Both the position numbers and the translations under genes were made by a program. From contig WKFJ01000013.1 in the NCBI GenBank assembly GCA_014872785.1, positions 1-53,706 of the forward strand: a stretch of DNA of 53,706 bases, written 5' to 3'. The notes below the pieces were generated by a model, which had not been told where the DNA came from, made no database searches, and saw only the letters and a list, made by a program, of their open reading frames with translations. This DNA comes from Alteromonadaceae bacterium (GTDB lineage: Bacteria > Pseudomonadota > Gammaproteobacteria > Enterobacterales > Alteromonadaceae). This document shows positions 1-8,589 of this stretch, piece by piece (within the stretch, counting starts at the first letter, position 1; every line of letters starts with the position of its first letter).

Positions 1-130
1 CACTATATCCTCTAAAATCAAGTAAAAACCTTGATCACTTCATCTTTCAATAGTGTTTTTTAAAGCGTTCCGAAGCAAAAATTTTTTCTTTCAACGCCAT
101 TGAAGTAATCAAAAGTTGTAATGTCCTATG

Positions 131-136
131 TATAAT
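131..136 (+). promoter_or_regulatory. Probable -10 element of the first lipoprotein gene
   Basis: A perfect TATAAT hexamer lies 37 bases before the GTG start of the lipoprotein gene. I see no good -35 hexamer at 16-18 bases upstream, so this is a weak promoter call. A short inverted repeat (ATCAAG at 17-22, CTTGAT at 30-35) further upstream could be the end of a preceding transcript. Confidence 0.35.
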
Positions 137-172
137 TGGGCGAAGTGAACTCACTTTTATAAACCGGAATTT

Positions 173-2215
173 GTGAACAGGCTATTCATTCCTAGAAATC
201 TATTTCTCTTTTTAGGCACGGCAATTTGCTTTGTAGCCCTGTTTAGTTGTGGCGGCGGTGGTAGTCAAAACAATAGTTCAACGAGTGTTCCTTCTCCACC
301 ACCTATTGAGGCTTTGAGCGACATAGAATTAGTCGAAGTCTCGTCAAATTCAGCTGTCTTAAGATTTACAACCTCTTCAATTTCAGAAGTTTCGGTATCT
401 CTAAATCCGAAAGATGACCCGACGATAGAAGCAAAGCTGTGGACATCACCCGCGGGTACACAACACACAGTGGAACTGGATAGTTTATGGGCAGATGTCC
501 AGTGGCGTGCCAGTATTGTTCACGAAGGCATCACTAAGGAAATCGAATTCTCAACCCTTGCGCCAAACTGGCCTGGCAATTGTCGTGAAGGAGACCTCAG
601 ATTGCCCGTAATGGGTAACGCACAATGGACTACTTACACCGATAATAATGGCTCAATTGAAACCCAAGCAGACTTAGGATGTAATGAGCAAAGTGCGGGG
701 GTAACATTAAATTTTGACTTGGGCAATGGTGAATGGGTTGTTGCATCCAGAACCACTCCGTTTTCCTCCCCCATTGATTTAACCTCATTCTCTCATCTTT
801 GGATACCAATGAAAGGGCAAGCGGCAGTGCCCGTTGCGCTCGAAATTAAACTAAAAGATACCAGTGGAAACCTCAGCTTTGTGAGGCTAGATGGCGGTTC
901 ATCCGTGCCAGTATGGAGAACATGGGCGGTGGATTTAAGGGAGTTTAAACCTCAGTTTGGAACTGTTGATTTAAGTAAGATAAGTTCGATTGAAATTGCA
1001 TTTTCATGGCCATTGTCCTTCCAAGGTAGAAGGTCGGGTACTGTATCTGTAGGTGACATGTGGGCGTGGCAGATTAACGACAAGATTATCCCAGTGATTG
1101 ACGAGGAAGAAGTCATTTCAAACCCCAATGAAATGGCTGCTATTGCAGCGGACTTATTAACTCGTCAGGAAGAGCATGGATTTATGCCTGCTTGGTATGA
1201 CCTAGAACCCAATATGCACCTATATGCGAATGCCATGGCACTTATTGTTCTCACTTTAGAATATGAACGCCTGACAAGTTTGAATGACTCCAATGATACT
1301 TATTTGCAGGCTGCAAATAAAATGGCTAATGCATTATTAGAAATGCAATTAATAAGTGACCGTGACGGAGCCTGGGATGACAGTTTCGACGTTGTCGATA
1401 ATGAATTGGTACTAAAACCAGAAAGCCGCCGAGTAATGTGGGTAGGTTCCACAGCATGGGCAGGCATTGCGCTCATTCTTGCAAGAGACATTCTTCCAAA
1501 CGGAGAGCGATTTGAACAGAGCATTAAAAATACAGTCCGGTTTTACGAGCAATCTCAGGAGTGCCGTGGCCAAGCAGGGTTTCCTGCTGGATCTATAACT
1601 GAAGGTACGGAAGGAAATTTAAGTTCACACCTATTTTTAGAGGCTGCGGCTAAAAGAGGATTTGCTTCACCTGACTCTTTGGACACTTTGACAAGTTTTA
1701 TTGGTGAGCATTTGTTCGACCAAAAGCAAAGACGTTTCTTTTGTGGCATCTATGTAGATATTGGAGACTTTAACCAAACGACTTGCTCGATGACGGGAAG
1801 CGGAGAAATAGTATCGCCTAATGCTCTGGCGTGTTTGGATGTTACCGCCAACTGGGGCAGCCAATGGTTAAAACGTCAAGGGCGAATTGCAGACGCCTAC
1901 TCAGGACTTGCATTTGCGCAGGCAATTTTTCAGACACAAGGCGCTGCCGATTCAGACATTAAGGGCCTAGGAGACATCGCTGGCCCTTGGTTTCCAACAG
2001 CAGAACATGGCGCCGGACAATGGGCAGCAGAAGGTGGACCGAATGCAAATTTCATTATGAATCAAGCATCTAAACACCTTTGCTCCGAGGGAAAATGTAG
2101 AGGGGCTTCAGATGATTTAATAGCGGGCATAGGTTGGAACACAACTTCTTACGGTATTGCTCCTAGTGCGTGGATGTATCTCGCGTGGCATGGTAAATTC
2201 TGGGAAAAATTATAG
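173..2215 (+). CDS. Large lipoprotein with beta-sandwich and alpha/alpha-toroid-like regions, function unknown
   Basis: The 680-residue product starts at GTG and has a lipoprotein signal peptide (hydrophobic stretch 10-24, lipobox ending in Cys26, then a Gly/Ser-rich linker), so it should sit on the outer membrane. Residues about 44-130 look like a fibronectin-III or phosphatase-N-type beta domain. Residues about 135-300 look like a carbohydrate-binding jelly roll (TWAVDLREF, ISSIEIAFSW). Residues about 325-680 are helical with repeated aromatic and Gly-rich turns (AGPWFPTAEHGAGQWAAEGG, SAWMYLAWHG), as in alpha/alpha-toroid glycosidases or polysaccharide lyases. Eight or more cysteines occur in the C-terminal half, fitting an exported protein. 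I do not recognise the family. A surface glycan-active enzyme or binding protein is an inference from architecture only. It stands alone, followed by a 568-base gap. Confidence 0.8.
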   Translation: MNRLFIPRNLFLFLGTAICFVALFSCGGGGSQNNSSTSVPSPPPIEALSDIELVEVSSNSAVLRFTTSSISEVSVSLNPKDDPTIEAKLWTSPAGTQHTVELDSLWADVQWRASIVHEGITKEIEFSTLAPNWPGNCREGDLRLPVMGNAQWTTYTDNNGSIETQADLGCNEQSAGVTLNFDLGNGEWVVASRTTPFSSPIDLTSFSHLWIPMKGQAAVPVALEIKLKDTSGNLSFVRLDGGSSVPVWRTWAVDLREFKPQFGTVDLSKISSIEIAFSWPLSFQGRRSGTVSVGDMWAWQINDKIIPVIDEEEVISNPNEMAAIAADLLTRQEEHGFMPAWYDLEPNMHLYANAMALIVLTLEYERLTSLNDSNDTYLQAANKMANALLEMQLISDRDGAWDDSFDVVDNELVLKPESRRVMWVGSTAWAGIALILARDILPNGERFEQSIKNTVRFYEQSQECRGQAGFPAGSITEGTEGNLSSHLFLEAAAKRGFASPDSLDTLTSFIGEHLFDQKQRRFFCGIYVDIGDFNQTTCSMTGSGEIVSPNALACLDVTANWGSQWLKRQGRIADAYSGLAFAQAIFQTQGAADSDIKGLGDIAGPWFPTAEHGAGQWAAEGGPNANFIMNQASKHLCSEGKCRGASDDLIAGIGWNTTSYGIAPSAWMYLAWHGKFWEKL

Positions 2216-2783
2216 TCCAGTAGCGCCCAATACTTAATTTTTACAAAATACAAAATTCATACTTCGAATTGCTTGTTATCAGAACCTGTAATTCACGTTA
2301 ACTTAATCATTCTATTTTCTAGCACTTTCCGCATTTTATAACCTGATTCGGTACTAACATCTTGTGGTAAAGACAATTATTTAATTACTACTTAATGTGC
2401 GTATTTACTGTTTTCTTCTGACATGTCAAAAAGTAAACTTTGAGGCAGCTAATACTCAACTCAATCTGGTTCAGTGCTTTTGTTTTTGCACTGTGTGCCC
2501 CTCTATATTTGCCTCACAAAGCACGAGTATTAACCAGCAATACCAAAGTTGTCACGCTGAGCAGCATTGGAAAGCACTGAAACAAAAGTGGCTGGAAGCT
2601 AATTAAACTCAGTAAAACTGTTATAAATTGAGACTGCGTAGTTAGCGCTAAATAACACTCACATTTTAAACGACCATTATCTTGAAAATCCGAATACTGT
2701 TTCTCAAATTTGCGCATTAACAATTTTGGAGAATTCACTTACCCTCCACCGCGTGTGTTTTTCCCTTTTATGAGTGTTTATGT
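2216..2783. other. Intergenic gap of 568 bases
   Basis: An AT-rich stretch between the lipoprotein gene and the DUF4437 gene. A short open frame at 2397-2606 is present, but it has atypical composition and no ribosome binding site, and I do not call it. I see no tRNA, convincing terminator or gene remnant. The promoter of the DUF4437 gene is presumably near the right end, where GGAGAATTC occurs at about 2729-2737. Confidence 0.5.
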
Positions 2784-3614
2784 ATGCCTAGCGTTCGTCG
2801 TGTTTTCTCGTCTGTTTGTGCCTTTTTTGTACTTGCTATTTCAACCTCACCAGTGATGGCTGAGTCGACGCTTGTTTTGGCCAAAGACGTGGATTGGGGT
2901 TATTTGAATCCGCTACGCGGTGACAAGAGTCCTGCAGCTGCGAACTTATGGGGTAATAGAACCACGCCGGGCGCGACAGGCATGTTTGTTAAGTTTGTCG
3001 ACGATTTTCGTTCGCCGCCGCATATCCACAATATTTCCTATCGCGGGATAGTCATTTCTGGAGAAGTGCACAACGCCGATAAAAGTGCACCAGATATGTG
3101 GTTACCAACAGGCTCTTATTGGACACAACCCGCAGGCGGCGACCACATAACTGCGGCTAAAGGCACAAACAACATGATTTATCTGGAGATTGATTCAGGC
3201 CCGTATCTAGTAAAGCCTTCATCCGAACAATTTGATAATGGTGAAACGCCCATCAACCTGCACTACGACAATTTGGTATGGCTTACCAATGAACAATCTA
3301 ACGTGGTTAACACAAAAGGTATTGAGATAGCCTATTTATGGGAAAAGCCAAGCCAGAGTAAAACAAACAAAACCTCAGGGACATTGTTAAAACTAGATAA
3401 AGGCGCCACAGGCAAGTTACAACAATTAGGAACTGAACTTAAGCTCGTTGTTGTAAGTGGTACGCTAGGCTTACGCGAAGAGAGCGCTACCAACACACAA
3501 GCGCTTTCTCCTGGCAGTTTATACAGCGTCTCAGGCAAAACATTTATAGCGCTAGAAGGTCGAAATGATGCTTTGGTTTACGTAAGAAGCGATAATCAAT
3601 TTAAGGTGCAATAA
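2784..3614 (+). CDS. Secreted DUF4437 cupin-fold protein
   Basis: The 276-residue protein has a Sec signal peptide that should be cut after VMA (residue about 26). The mature part carries the DUF4437 signature: DVDWGYLNPLRGDKSP, then LWGNRTTPGATGMFVKFVD, PPHIHNISYRGIVISGEVHN, and WTQPAGGDHITAAKG. The two histidines of PPHIHN and the later H of GGDHITAA are the likely metal ligands of a cupin-like beta barrel. Family members of this size contain two cupin halves; the second half here (about 195-276) is less conserved. Its biochemical role is unknown. The gene stands alone and converges on the solute-binding-like gene only 14 bases downstream. Confidence 0.85.
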   Translation: MPSVRRVFSSVCAFFVLAISTSPVMAESTLVLAKDVDWGYLNPLRGDKSPAAANLWGNRTTPGATGMFVKFVDDFRSPPHIHNISYRGIVISGEVHNADKSAPDMWLPTGSYWTQPAGGDHITAAKGTNNMIYLEIDSGPYLVKPSSEQFDNGETPINLHYDNLVWLTNEQSNVVNTKGIEIAYLWEKPSQSKTNKTSGTLLKLDKGATGKLQQLGTELKLVVVSGTLGLREESATNTQALSPGSLYSVSGKTFIALEGRNDALVYVRSDNQFKVQ

Positions 3615-3628
3615 CCTTCAATAAATAC

Positions 3629-4465
3629 TCAGTTATTATCTCTTAGGTTGTCCCAGCTTGAATACGCGGTGTAATATTGCATTGTTTGTTGATAGGCGCC
3701 ATTTTGAAGTTCCGCCGAGGTTTGCCATATAGCCTCTGCTGTTGCCGGATGTTCAGAGTAGTATTGCTTTGAGATGACCAAATAATAGGGCTTTTCTACA
3801 ATAGCGGGCTGCAAGGCTCGAATATTATCATTTGCGTATTTCAAGCCGTTAAATTGATTCACTACTACCGCGGACACTCTTCCCTTTTCTAACAATTTAA
3901 ACATGTTTCCTACATTGGGGAGTTCAATGACTCGCAACCCTTTTTTGCGCAGCAAAGGGATAATTGAGGCTTTTATTTCAACAGCAATGGGCAGTTCTGA
4001 GAGGTTGTTGAAGGAATTACCATCATAGGTAATTGCAGAATCATTTTTCACAAATGCGAGATAACGATCAAACTTAAATCGGCGCAGCGGGTCAACCACG
4101 CCATTCGTTTTTGGGAATAATCCATATTGCTCTCGTTCGGCGCGATAACTTGCAACATTCATGACGTCTACTTCACCGATTTGAGTTAGGTGCAAACATC
4201 GAGCAAATGGCGCCCTAACCCACTGTATTTTCAGCGTAAGAGACGTCGCGAGTTGGCGCATCAGATCAATGTTGATGCCAACACGTTTTCTTGTCTCTTC
4301 GCCGGGTCTACGCCATAGTGGAAACAAGTCAGTGTTCATCAAACACACCTTTATTGTTTCACTATTTTCGGCATTGTCATCAAAGGTTCTCGCCATTACA
4401 GAAGACGAATTCAATATCAGAACCATGAGAGTAATGAAAAATGCGCTGTGACTGTTTAGTGACAT
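3629..4465 (-). CDS. Periplasmic solute-binding-like protein (SBP_bac_3 type)
   Basis: The 278-residue product has a signal peptide ending at VMA (residue 25). The rest reads as a family-3 extracellular solute-binding fold: IKVCLMNTDLFPLWRR at the first strand, GINIDLMRQLA after it, VDVMNVASYRAEREQYG in lobe 1, and the lobe-2 segment AVEIKASIIPLLRKKG followed by LPNVGNMFKLLEKGRVSAVV. No ABC permease or ATPase is next to it. Alteromonadales genomes hold many such orphan proteins, which may act as sensors or scavengers rather than transporters. The ligand cannot be deduced. The neighbouring DUF1826 gene on the same strand ends with its own terminator, so this gene is probably transcribed separately. 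Confidence 0.8.
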   Translation of the reverse strand: MSLNSHSAFFITLMVLILNSSSVMARTFDDNAENSETIKVCLMNTDLFPLWRRPGEETRKRVGINIDLMRQLATSLTLKIQWVRAPFARCLHLTQIGEVDVMNVASYRAEREQYGLFPKTNGVVDPLRRFKFDRYLAFVKNDSAITYDGNSFNNLSELPIAVEIKASIIPLLRKKGLRVIELPNVGNMFKLLEKGRVSAVVVNQFNGLKYANDNIRALQPAIVEKPYYLVISKQYYSEHPATAEAIWQTSAELQNGAYQQTMQYYTAYSSWDNLRDNN

Positions 4466-4581
4466 AAACGGCTTTACTGCTACGGGTACTTAAAGATTAG
4501 CAGATAGATTTTTGAGTGAGGTCTAAAAATGTAAATATTTAAACTTATTACCTTCTCACCAATCATTTGTAAGAGTCGCAT

Positions 4582-4609
4582 AAAAAAGCCCCGCTAAAAT
4601 TGCGGGGCT
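4582..4609 (-). terminator. Rho-independent terminator of the DUF1826 gene
   Basis: AGCCCCGC (4587-4594) and GCGGGGCT (4602-4609) form a perfect 8-bp GC-rich stem with a 7-base loop. On the minus strand the stem is followed by a run of six T (4582-4587 read in reverse), as expected for a terminator of the leftward DUF1826 gene. Confidence 0.9.
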
Positions 4610-4676
4610 AAAATCTGAAAAATGCAACGAAGGAACAAACATTTTCAGAATATCGGGAGCTTTACGATGTTACTTT

Positions 4677-5321
4677 TTACATAGGATCTAAAGTTAACAA
4701 TACGCGTTGCTCATCATTCGCTACCGCGCACGAACGATGGATGGCCGCCATATTTTCTTGCTCATCCCATGCGCTGCCTTTAAGCAATCCAACATCAAAT
4801 GCGGACATTTGCTGTATTGCCTCTTGCTCAATTGAATTTTGCTCTACCGCTTTCAAGTGTTCTCTAAGCGATGTAAACGGTTGCTCGGTTAACGCTTCTC
4901 TTGGTAACCACTGCGTGCCGGAGCCTAAATACGTATTAACCAGACGTACCGGAATATTATCGGTATGTAATTTAGGGCACATCGCTTTATTAAGTGGTGC
5001 AAGCCTCAAACCCACCGCTTCGCAATTAAATAAGCAGGTCAACATATCCGCTAATAAATAGATATCTTCTATCGTTTGTTGTTTACCACGATATTCAGGC
5101 AACTCCTCTGCCAAACCGCTTTTTAGTCCTGCCACGCTAAAAACCTGTCGAACACCATTTCCCAATTCGTTAAAACATGATCTGAAGTAATCTTCTACCA
5201 AAAGATTCGACTCACGTTGCCATATAGCAACACTCACCGATGACTGGAAAATGTCAGTCAAAATCATGTGGTCGGTGCCCTGTCTCCAGGATTCAATGTT
5301 TACGGTACGAAGCGCTTCCAT
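4677..5321 (-). CDS. DUF1826 family protein, probably zinc-starvation induced
   Basis: The 214-residue protein has no signal peptide and matches the DUF1826 pattern as I know it: an N-terminal SWRQGTDHMILTDIFQSSVSVAIWQR segment (shown here only as landmarks SWRQGTDH and VAIWQR), then CPKLHTDNIPVRLVNTYLG, GTQWLPREAL, DVGLLKGSAWD and IHRSCAV near the C-terminus. The His and Cys residues in these blocks (CPKLHTD, IHRSC) could bind metal. DUF1826 genes are often found near COG0523 GTPases in zinc-responsive clusters, and here a CobW-type gene lies 2.1 kb away. A near-consensus Zur box sits 26-43 bases upstream of the start. The molecular function is unknown. The gene is monocistronic, with its own terminator. 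Confidence 0.85.
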   Translation of the reverse strand: MEALRTVNIESWRQGTDHMILTDIFQSSVSVAIWQRESNLLVEDYFRSCFNELGNGVRQVFSVAGLKSGLAEELPEYRGKQQTIEDIYLLADMLTCLFNCEAVGLRLAPLNKAMCPKLHTDNIPVRLVNTYLGSGTQWLPREALTEQPFTSLREHLKAVEQNSIEQEAIQQMSAFDVGLLKGSAWDEQENMAAIHRSCAVANDEQRVLLTLDPM

Positions 5322-5346
5322 CTGTAAGGGTGTTCTTCTTTAGAGT

Positions 5347-5364
5347 TGTTATAACATAACATTT
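5347..5364 (-). promoter_or_regulatory. Zur box upstream of the DUF1826 gene
   Basis: Read on the minus strand, the site is AAATGTTATGTTATAACA. The E. coli Zur consensus, as I recall it, is AAATGTTATANTATAACATTT. Over the shared 18 positions only one base differs. The core GTTAT-AAC-ATAAC is palindromic. It is 26 bases from the ATG, where repression of a promoter is expected. This suggests derepression when zinc is scarce. Confidence 0.75.
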
Positions 5365-5483
5365 AAAAAAGTTTAAAAGCAACACTTCATCAAGAAAAAC
5401 CAACCATTCGGTTACTTTTCAATCAGCGTGGCTTGTTGCCATTAAAAAGTAAAGGTAGCAAGGTAGTCGCTGCAAGCAACTAT

Positions 5484-5780
5484 TCAATCGATTCGACAGT
5501 AGGGTCGAGTGCGAGCTAAGGCATCACCAATCACGGGGAAACGCTGCCCTACCTTTAATTCAATCCATGCAAATAGGTTATTAACGTGAAAGTTGCTGCG
5601 GATTTTTCTAAGTAACCACCTGGCAGTGGGGCTGGTGTAAATGAGCACTGTTAAGCTTACCGCAATGACAATAGTGCCGCCTGGAATAGGCGTCAGCATT
5701 GATAACGAGCCAACCAACAAGGTAGTGCTGGCCAAAAGGGTTAATAGCAAATTAAGCATAAGAGCGAAATTGAGGTACAC
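5484..5780 (-). CDS. Small inner-membrane protein with two membrane segments
   Basis: The 98-residue protein has two hydrophobic helices, about residues 5-27 and 34-48, joined by a short turn with MLTPIPGG, followed by a basic, soluble tail (WLLRKIRSNFHV). The arrangement and the PIPGG turn are reminiscent of PGPGW-type small transmembrane proteins, but the match is loose and I do not assign a family. It lies alone between the DUF1826 gene and the nitrilase gene on the same strand, 72 bases downstream of the latter, so it may be the distal gene of the GNAT-nitrilase transcript. Confidence 0.65.
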   Translation of the reverse strand: MYLNFALMLNLLLTLLASTTLLVGSLSMLTPIPGGTIVIAVSLTVLIYTSPTARWLLRKIRSNFHVNNLFAWIELKVGQRFPVIGDALARTRPYCRID

Positions 5781-5852
5781 GTAACAGTTGATATATTAAC
5801 GATATCAATAAAGTTCAACAGAAAATACTAGCGTTAAGTATTAGACACTTTA

Positions 5853-6731
5853 TTAGTATCTTCGTTGTTTTGGCCAATCTCGGTAATTGAAAACCTGCCC
5901 CGATTCTCTTACCTCGATTAATTTAGATAAATCCAATTCTACTCTGAGCCACTGCACTGTATTCATCTCACCTTGGACTAATATCCCATTGACAGGGAAT
6001 CCACAATCGATAGGGGTATAAACCGCAGCTGCTCCTACATTGATGTCCACAGCAGGCGACCAATTGGCATTTGAAACCGTTGGCGATTGCAGCACGTAGC
6101 ACTGATTTTCCATCGCACGCGCTTGGCAGCCAGTTTTCACTCGATTATAGCCCGCCAGAGTATCAGTGCAGCTGGGCACTACAATAACGTCAGCCCCCTG
6201 TTCTACCAGTTTTCGCGCCAACATGGGAAACTCCGAATCGTAACAAGTACAAATGCCCAATCTAGCAACACTCGTAGTAATAACCCCCAAGGACTCCCCA
6301 GGCGATATTCCCCATTGCTCAGCCTCAAATCGAGTCATCATAAGCTTGTCTTGAACGCCAATAACCTCGCCTTGTTCGAACACATTAACGCGATTCACAA
6401 AACATCCCTCTCCCACTTGCGTAGGAAAGCTACTGGCGACTATGACAACATTAAACTCGCGGCTCAATTTTGCTTGAAGTGCACAAAAATCTGGATAAAA
6501 GTTTTGTATTTCAACCAGTTGTTGCGTCAGGCTATTGCGTACAGGTTCTGCTAAAAGTGAGGTTAACTCCATGCTGGCATACTCAGGAAACACCAACAAT
6601 CTAGATGATTGAGCCGCCTGTTTAACCCAGCCGCTAACCTTCTTTTCGTAATCTAACCAACTGTTAAAATAGCCTATGTCGTATTGAGCTAGTGCGATTG
6701 ACAGTGAGTTCAAGGTAGTTTCTTCAGCCAA
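5853..6731 (-). CDS. Carbon-nitrogen hydrolase (nitrilase superfamily amidase)
   Basis: The 292-residue protein carries the nitrilase-superfamily catalytic triad: Glu50 in VFPEYAS, Lys129 in GVQDKLMMTRFE, and Cys163 in CTCYDSEFP. The length is usual for a single-domain member, and no signal peptide is present. Family members hydrolyse amides or nitriles; the substrate cannot be read from the sequence. Its start overlaps the end of the GNAT acetyltransferase gene by 22 bases, so the two are translationally coupled. Fused or adjacent GNAT-nitrilase pairs are a recurring arrangement, which suggests that one enzyme makes and the other breaks an N-acyl bond on related molecules. Confidence 0.9.
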   Translation of the reverse strand: MAEETTLNSLSIALAQYDIGYFNSWLDYEKKVSGWVKQAAQSSRLLVFPEYASMELTSLLAEPVRNSLTQQLVEIQNFYPDFCALQAKLSREFNVVIVASSFPTQVGEGCFVNRVNVFEQGEVIGVQDKLMMTRFEAEQWGISPGESLGVITTSVARLGICTCYDSEFPMLARKLVEQGADVIVVPSCTDTLAGYNRVKTGCQARAMENQCYVLQSPTVSNANWSPAVDINVGAAAVYTPIDCGFPVNGILVQGEMNTVQWLRVELDLSKLIEVRESGQVFNYRDWPKQRRY

Positions 6732-7300
6732 AAGGCCATGGTTTTAGGAGAGGCTTGTTGTTCACCTATCTCTTGCCATTCGAATTGCGTGGTTAAATCA
6801 GAATGATATTCATAGCCACGGTGACACCAAAAGTCATTCAATGGCTTATAGTCACAAGGGCGTGAAGGATGATTATCAGGACGCTGAACAGCGCAGAAGC
6901 TGCAATATTTTATTCCGGGTAAGCTTTTCGCGTGCGCTTCACGTTTTTCGAAAAAAGACACACCAACACCGTTTCCACGATATTCTGGTAGCAGCACAGA
7001 TTCACCAAAATAAAACACTTGCTCGACATCATAGCCGGCTTGAACAAAGGGTCGTTTCACCTCATCCGTTTCTTCACACAGTGGAATGCCCGTAGCAGCA
7101 CCAACGACTCTGTCATCGTCCATCACCAAGATTACTATGCTATTGCACGCTTTTGTGTAAGTTCGTAGGTAACCTTTTTCATATTCAATGTCACCCACGT
7201 ACAAATAGGGATAGTCGCGAAAGACAGTCATCCGCAACCTAGCTAAGTCAGGCAAATAAGTATTTATATTGTCTTCGCTTAGCAATTTATATGTGAGCAT
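6710..7300 (-). CDS. GNAT family N-acetyltransferase
   Basis: The 196-residue protein shows the GNAT fold: VVGAATGIPL in strand 2-3, FYFGESVLLPEYRGNGVG as strand 4 plus the acetyl-CoA pyrophosphate loop (Arg108-Gly113), then SFFEKREAHAKS as helix 3. A Cys/His-rich stretch (YCSFCAVQRPDNHPS, DYKPLNDFWCHRGY) follows in the acceptor region. It is the first gene of a leftward pair with the nitrilase gene. The acceptor is unknown. Confidence 0.88.
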   Translation of the reverse strand: MLTYKLLSEDNINTYLPDLARLRMTVFRDYPYLYVGDIEYEKGYLRTYTKACNSIVILVMDDDRVVGAATGIPLCEETDEVKRPFVQAGYDVEQVFYFGESVLLPEYRGNGVGVSFFEKREAHAKSLPGIKYCSFCAVQRPDNHPSRPCDYKPLNDFWCHRGYEYHSDLTTQFEWQEIGEQQASPKTMAFWLKKLP

Positions 7301-7429
7301 TGATGCTGGAACTACCCCGGGAAAAAAGTATTATTTGTTTGCTACGATAACTGAATTTAAAGTTTACACTAATTGTACGTAAGCTCATGACTTTTGTCGC
7401 AAAACTCGTTCAATTTATCGCTATTCCCG

Positions 7430-8455
7430 TTACGTCAATAGGGCAAAATTGAGTTCAGCTTCCACATTTTTATCGAATGCCAAGCCCTCTTTGCGGATCA
7501 GTTCAACTCGACTGTTTGCGCTCTCATCCAATTCTTGGCTAGAAACAATACCGTCCGCTTGATTAAAACCAAATACACCGCGATTAGTGATAAAAATGCC
7601 CTTAATCCTCTCGACAGACAAACTTGAGATTAAGTGGAAAAGCTTGTCAAAGTCGAACACATGGTTCGAATTAAAGATCCAGCCTTCAGTAATAAAACCA
7701 TCTCTAGCTTGTTGGGTATATGCCCTGCCGTTAGTTTCAAGGTCAATTTTCCATTGAGGTAACGACTCTTCTTTGCGGTGATGGTGATGATGCGGAACTA
7801 GCGAATCTTCGAAGTTACTTGGTTTGTCTAACCAATCCCCCTGCAATTGACCAAAGCTAATAATCTCAAGCGATTTTTCCTGCAACCCCATCGACAATAA
7901 CTGGCTTTGCATACGCTCCATATCACCGCCACTCAACAAGTCAGATTTATTGGCAACGAGCAAATCGGCAACCTCTAACTGTTCTTTATATATCGCATGT
8001 TCATGATATTTGGGCTGCACCAGTTTGTGTGCGTCGAACAGGGTAATAATAGTATTGAGCTGAATGACATCTTTATTGTGAGCTGAGCATAACTCAGCCA
8101 GCACTTCTTTGGGATGACCAAGTCCTGTGGGCTCTATAATCAATCTATCTGGAATAGCCTTGGCAATGAGTTGATTGAGAGCAATTTGCATAGGAAGTCC
8201 GGCCGTGCAACACATGCATCCACCTGGGACTTCCTTAATAAAGATTTCTTGGTTGTCACTCGTCGATTCACTACTCGAATTGCCATTGGTTTCAATTAGA
8301 TCGCCATCAACACCAATTTCACCAAACTCATTCACTAGAATTGCCCAACGTTCATTCTTGGGTTTATTGCGCAGTAAATGCTGAATCACCGTTGTTTTAC
8401 CGGTGCCTAAAAACCCAGTAATGATATTGGTGGGGATTGGCTTTTCTATCAGCAT
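7430..8455 (-). CDS. COG0523/CobW-family GTPase, probable zinc metallochaperone (ZigA/YciC/ZagA-like)
   Basis: The 341-residue protein is a G3E GTPase: Walker A GFLGTGKTT (residues 14-22), the metal-binding motif GGCMCC (Cys80, Cys82, Cys83), EPTGLGHP at 108-115 and NKSD at 169-172. A His-rich stretch of five histidines (222-226) lies at the start of the C-terminal half and would help bind metal. The C-terminal CobW_C domain follows (about 235-341). COG0523 proteins hand metal, most often zinc, to client enzymes during deficiency. The divergent arrangement with the DUF3299 gene around a Zur-like palindrome supports zinc regulation. Confidence 0.92.
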   Translation of the reverse strand: MLIEKPIPTNIITGFLGTGKTTVIQHLLRNKPKNERWAILVNEFGEIGVDGDLIETNGNSSSESTSDNQEIFIKEVPGGCMCCTAGLPMQIALNQLIAKAIPDRLIIEPTGLGHPKEVLAELCSAHNKDVIQLNTIITLFDAHKLVQPKYHEHAIYKEQLEVADLLVANKSDLLSGGDMERMQSQLLSMGLQEKSLEIISFGQLQGDWLDKPSNFEDSLVPHHHHHRKEESLPQWKIDLETNGRAYTQQARDGFITEGWIFNSNHVFDFDKLFHLISSLSVERIKGIFITNRGVFGFNQADGIVSSQELDESANSRVELIRKEGLAFDKNVEAELNFALLT

Positions 8456-8508
8456 CGACTTTACTTTCTCCTGTTGTCACTATCAGCGAACGTGGTCAGT
8501 GTTTCTTA

Positions 8509-8533
8509 GTGTTATATTGTTACAATATAACAC
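8509..8533. promoter_or_regulatory. Near-perfect 25-bp palindrome, Zur-like operator between divergent genes
   Basis: Two perfect 11-base arms, GTGTTATATTG (8509-8519) and CAATATAACAC (8523-8533), flank a 3-base centre. Each strand contains a window that matches the Zur pattern TGTTATANTATAACA at 12 of 14 defined positions, so this could be two overlapping Zur sites. It lies 54 bases before the CobW start and 57 before the DUF3299 start, well placed to control both. Confidence 0.65.
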
Positions 8534-8589
8534 CTTGAACACCAATGATTTTTTAATAGAATGTCACCTGAATCCACTTTTTCACTGAT

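Noticed and set aside
2397..2606. 69-codon open frame in the gap after the first lipoprotein gene
   Set aside because: It starts at GTG or an adjacent out-of-frame ATG, has no ribosome binding site, and is Cys/Gln-rich without any recognisable motif.
6087..6554. 155-codon open frame on the plus strand
   Set aside because: Antisense to the catalytic core of the nitrilase gene; no ribosome binding site or family resemblance.
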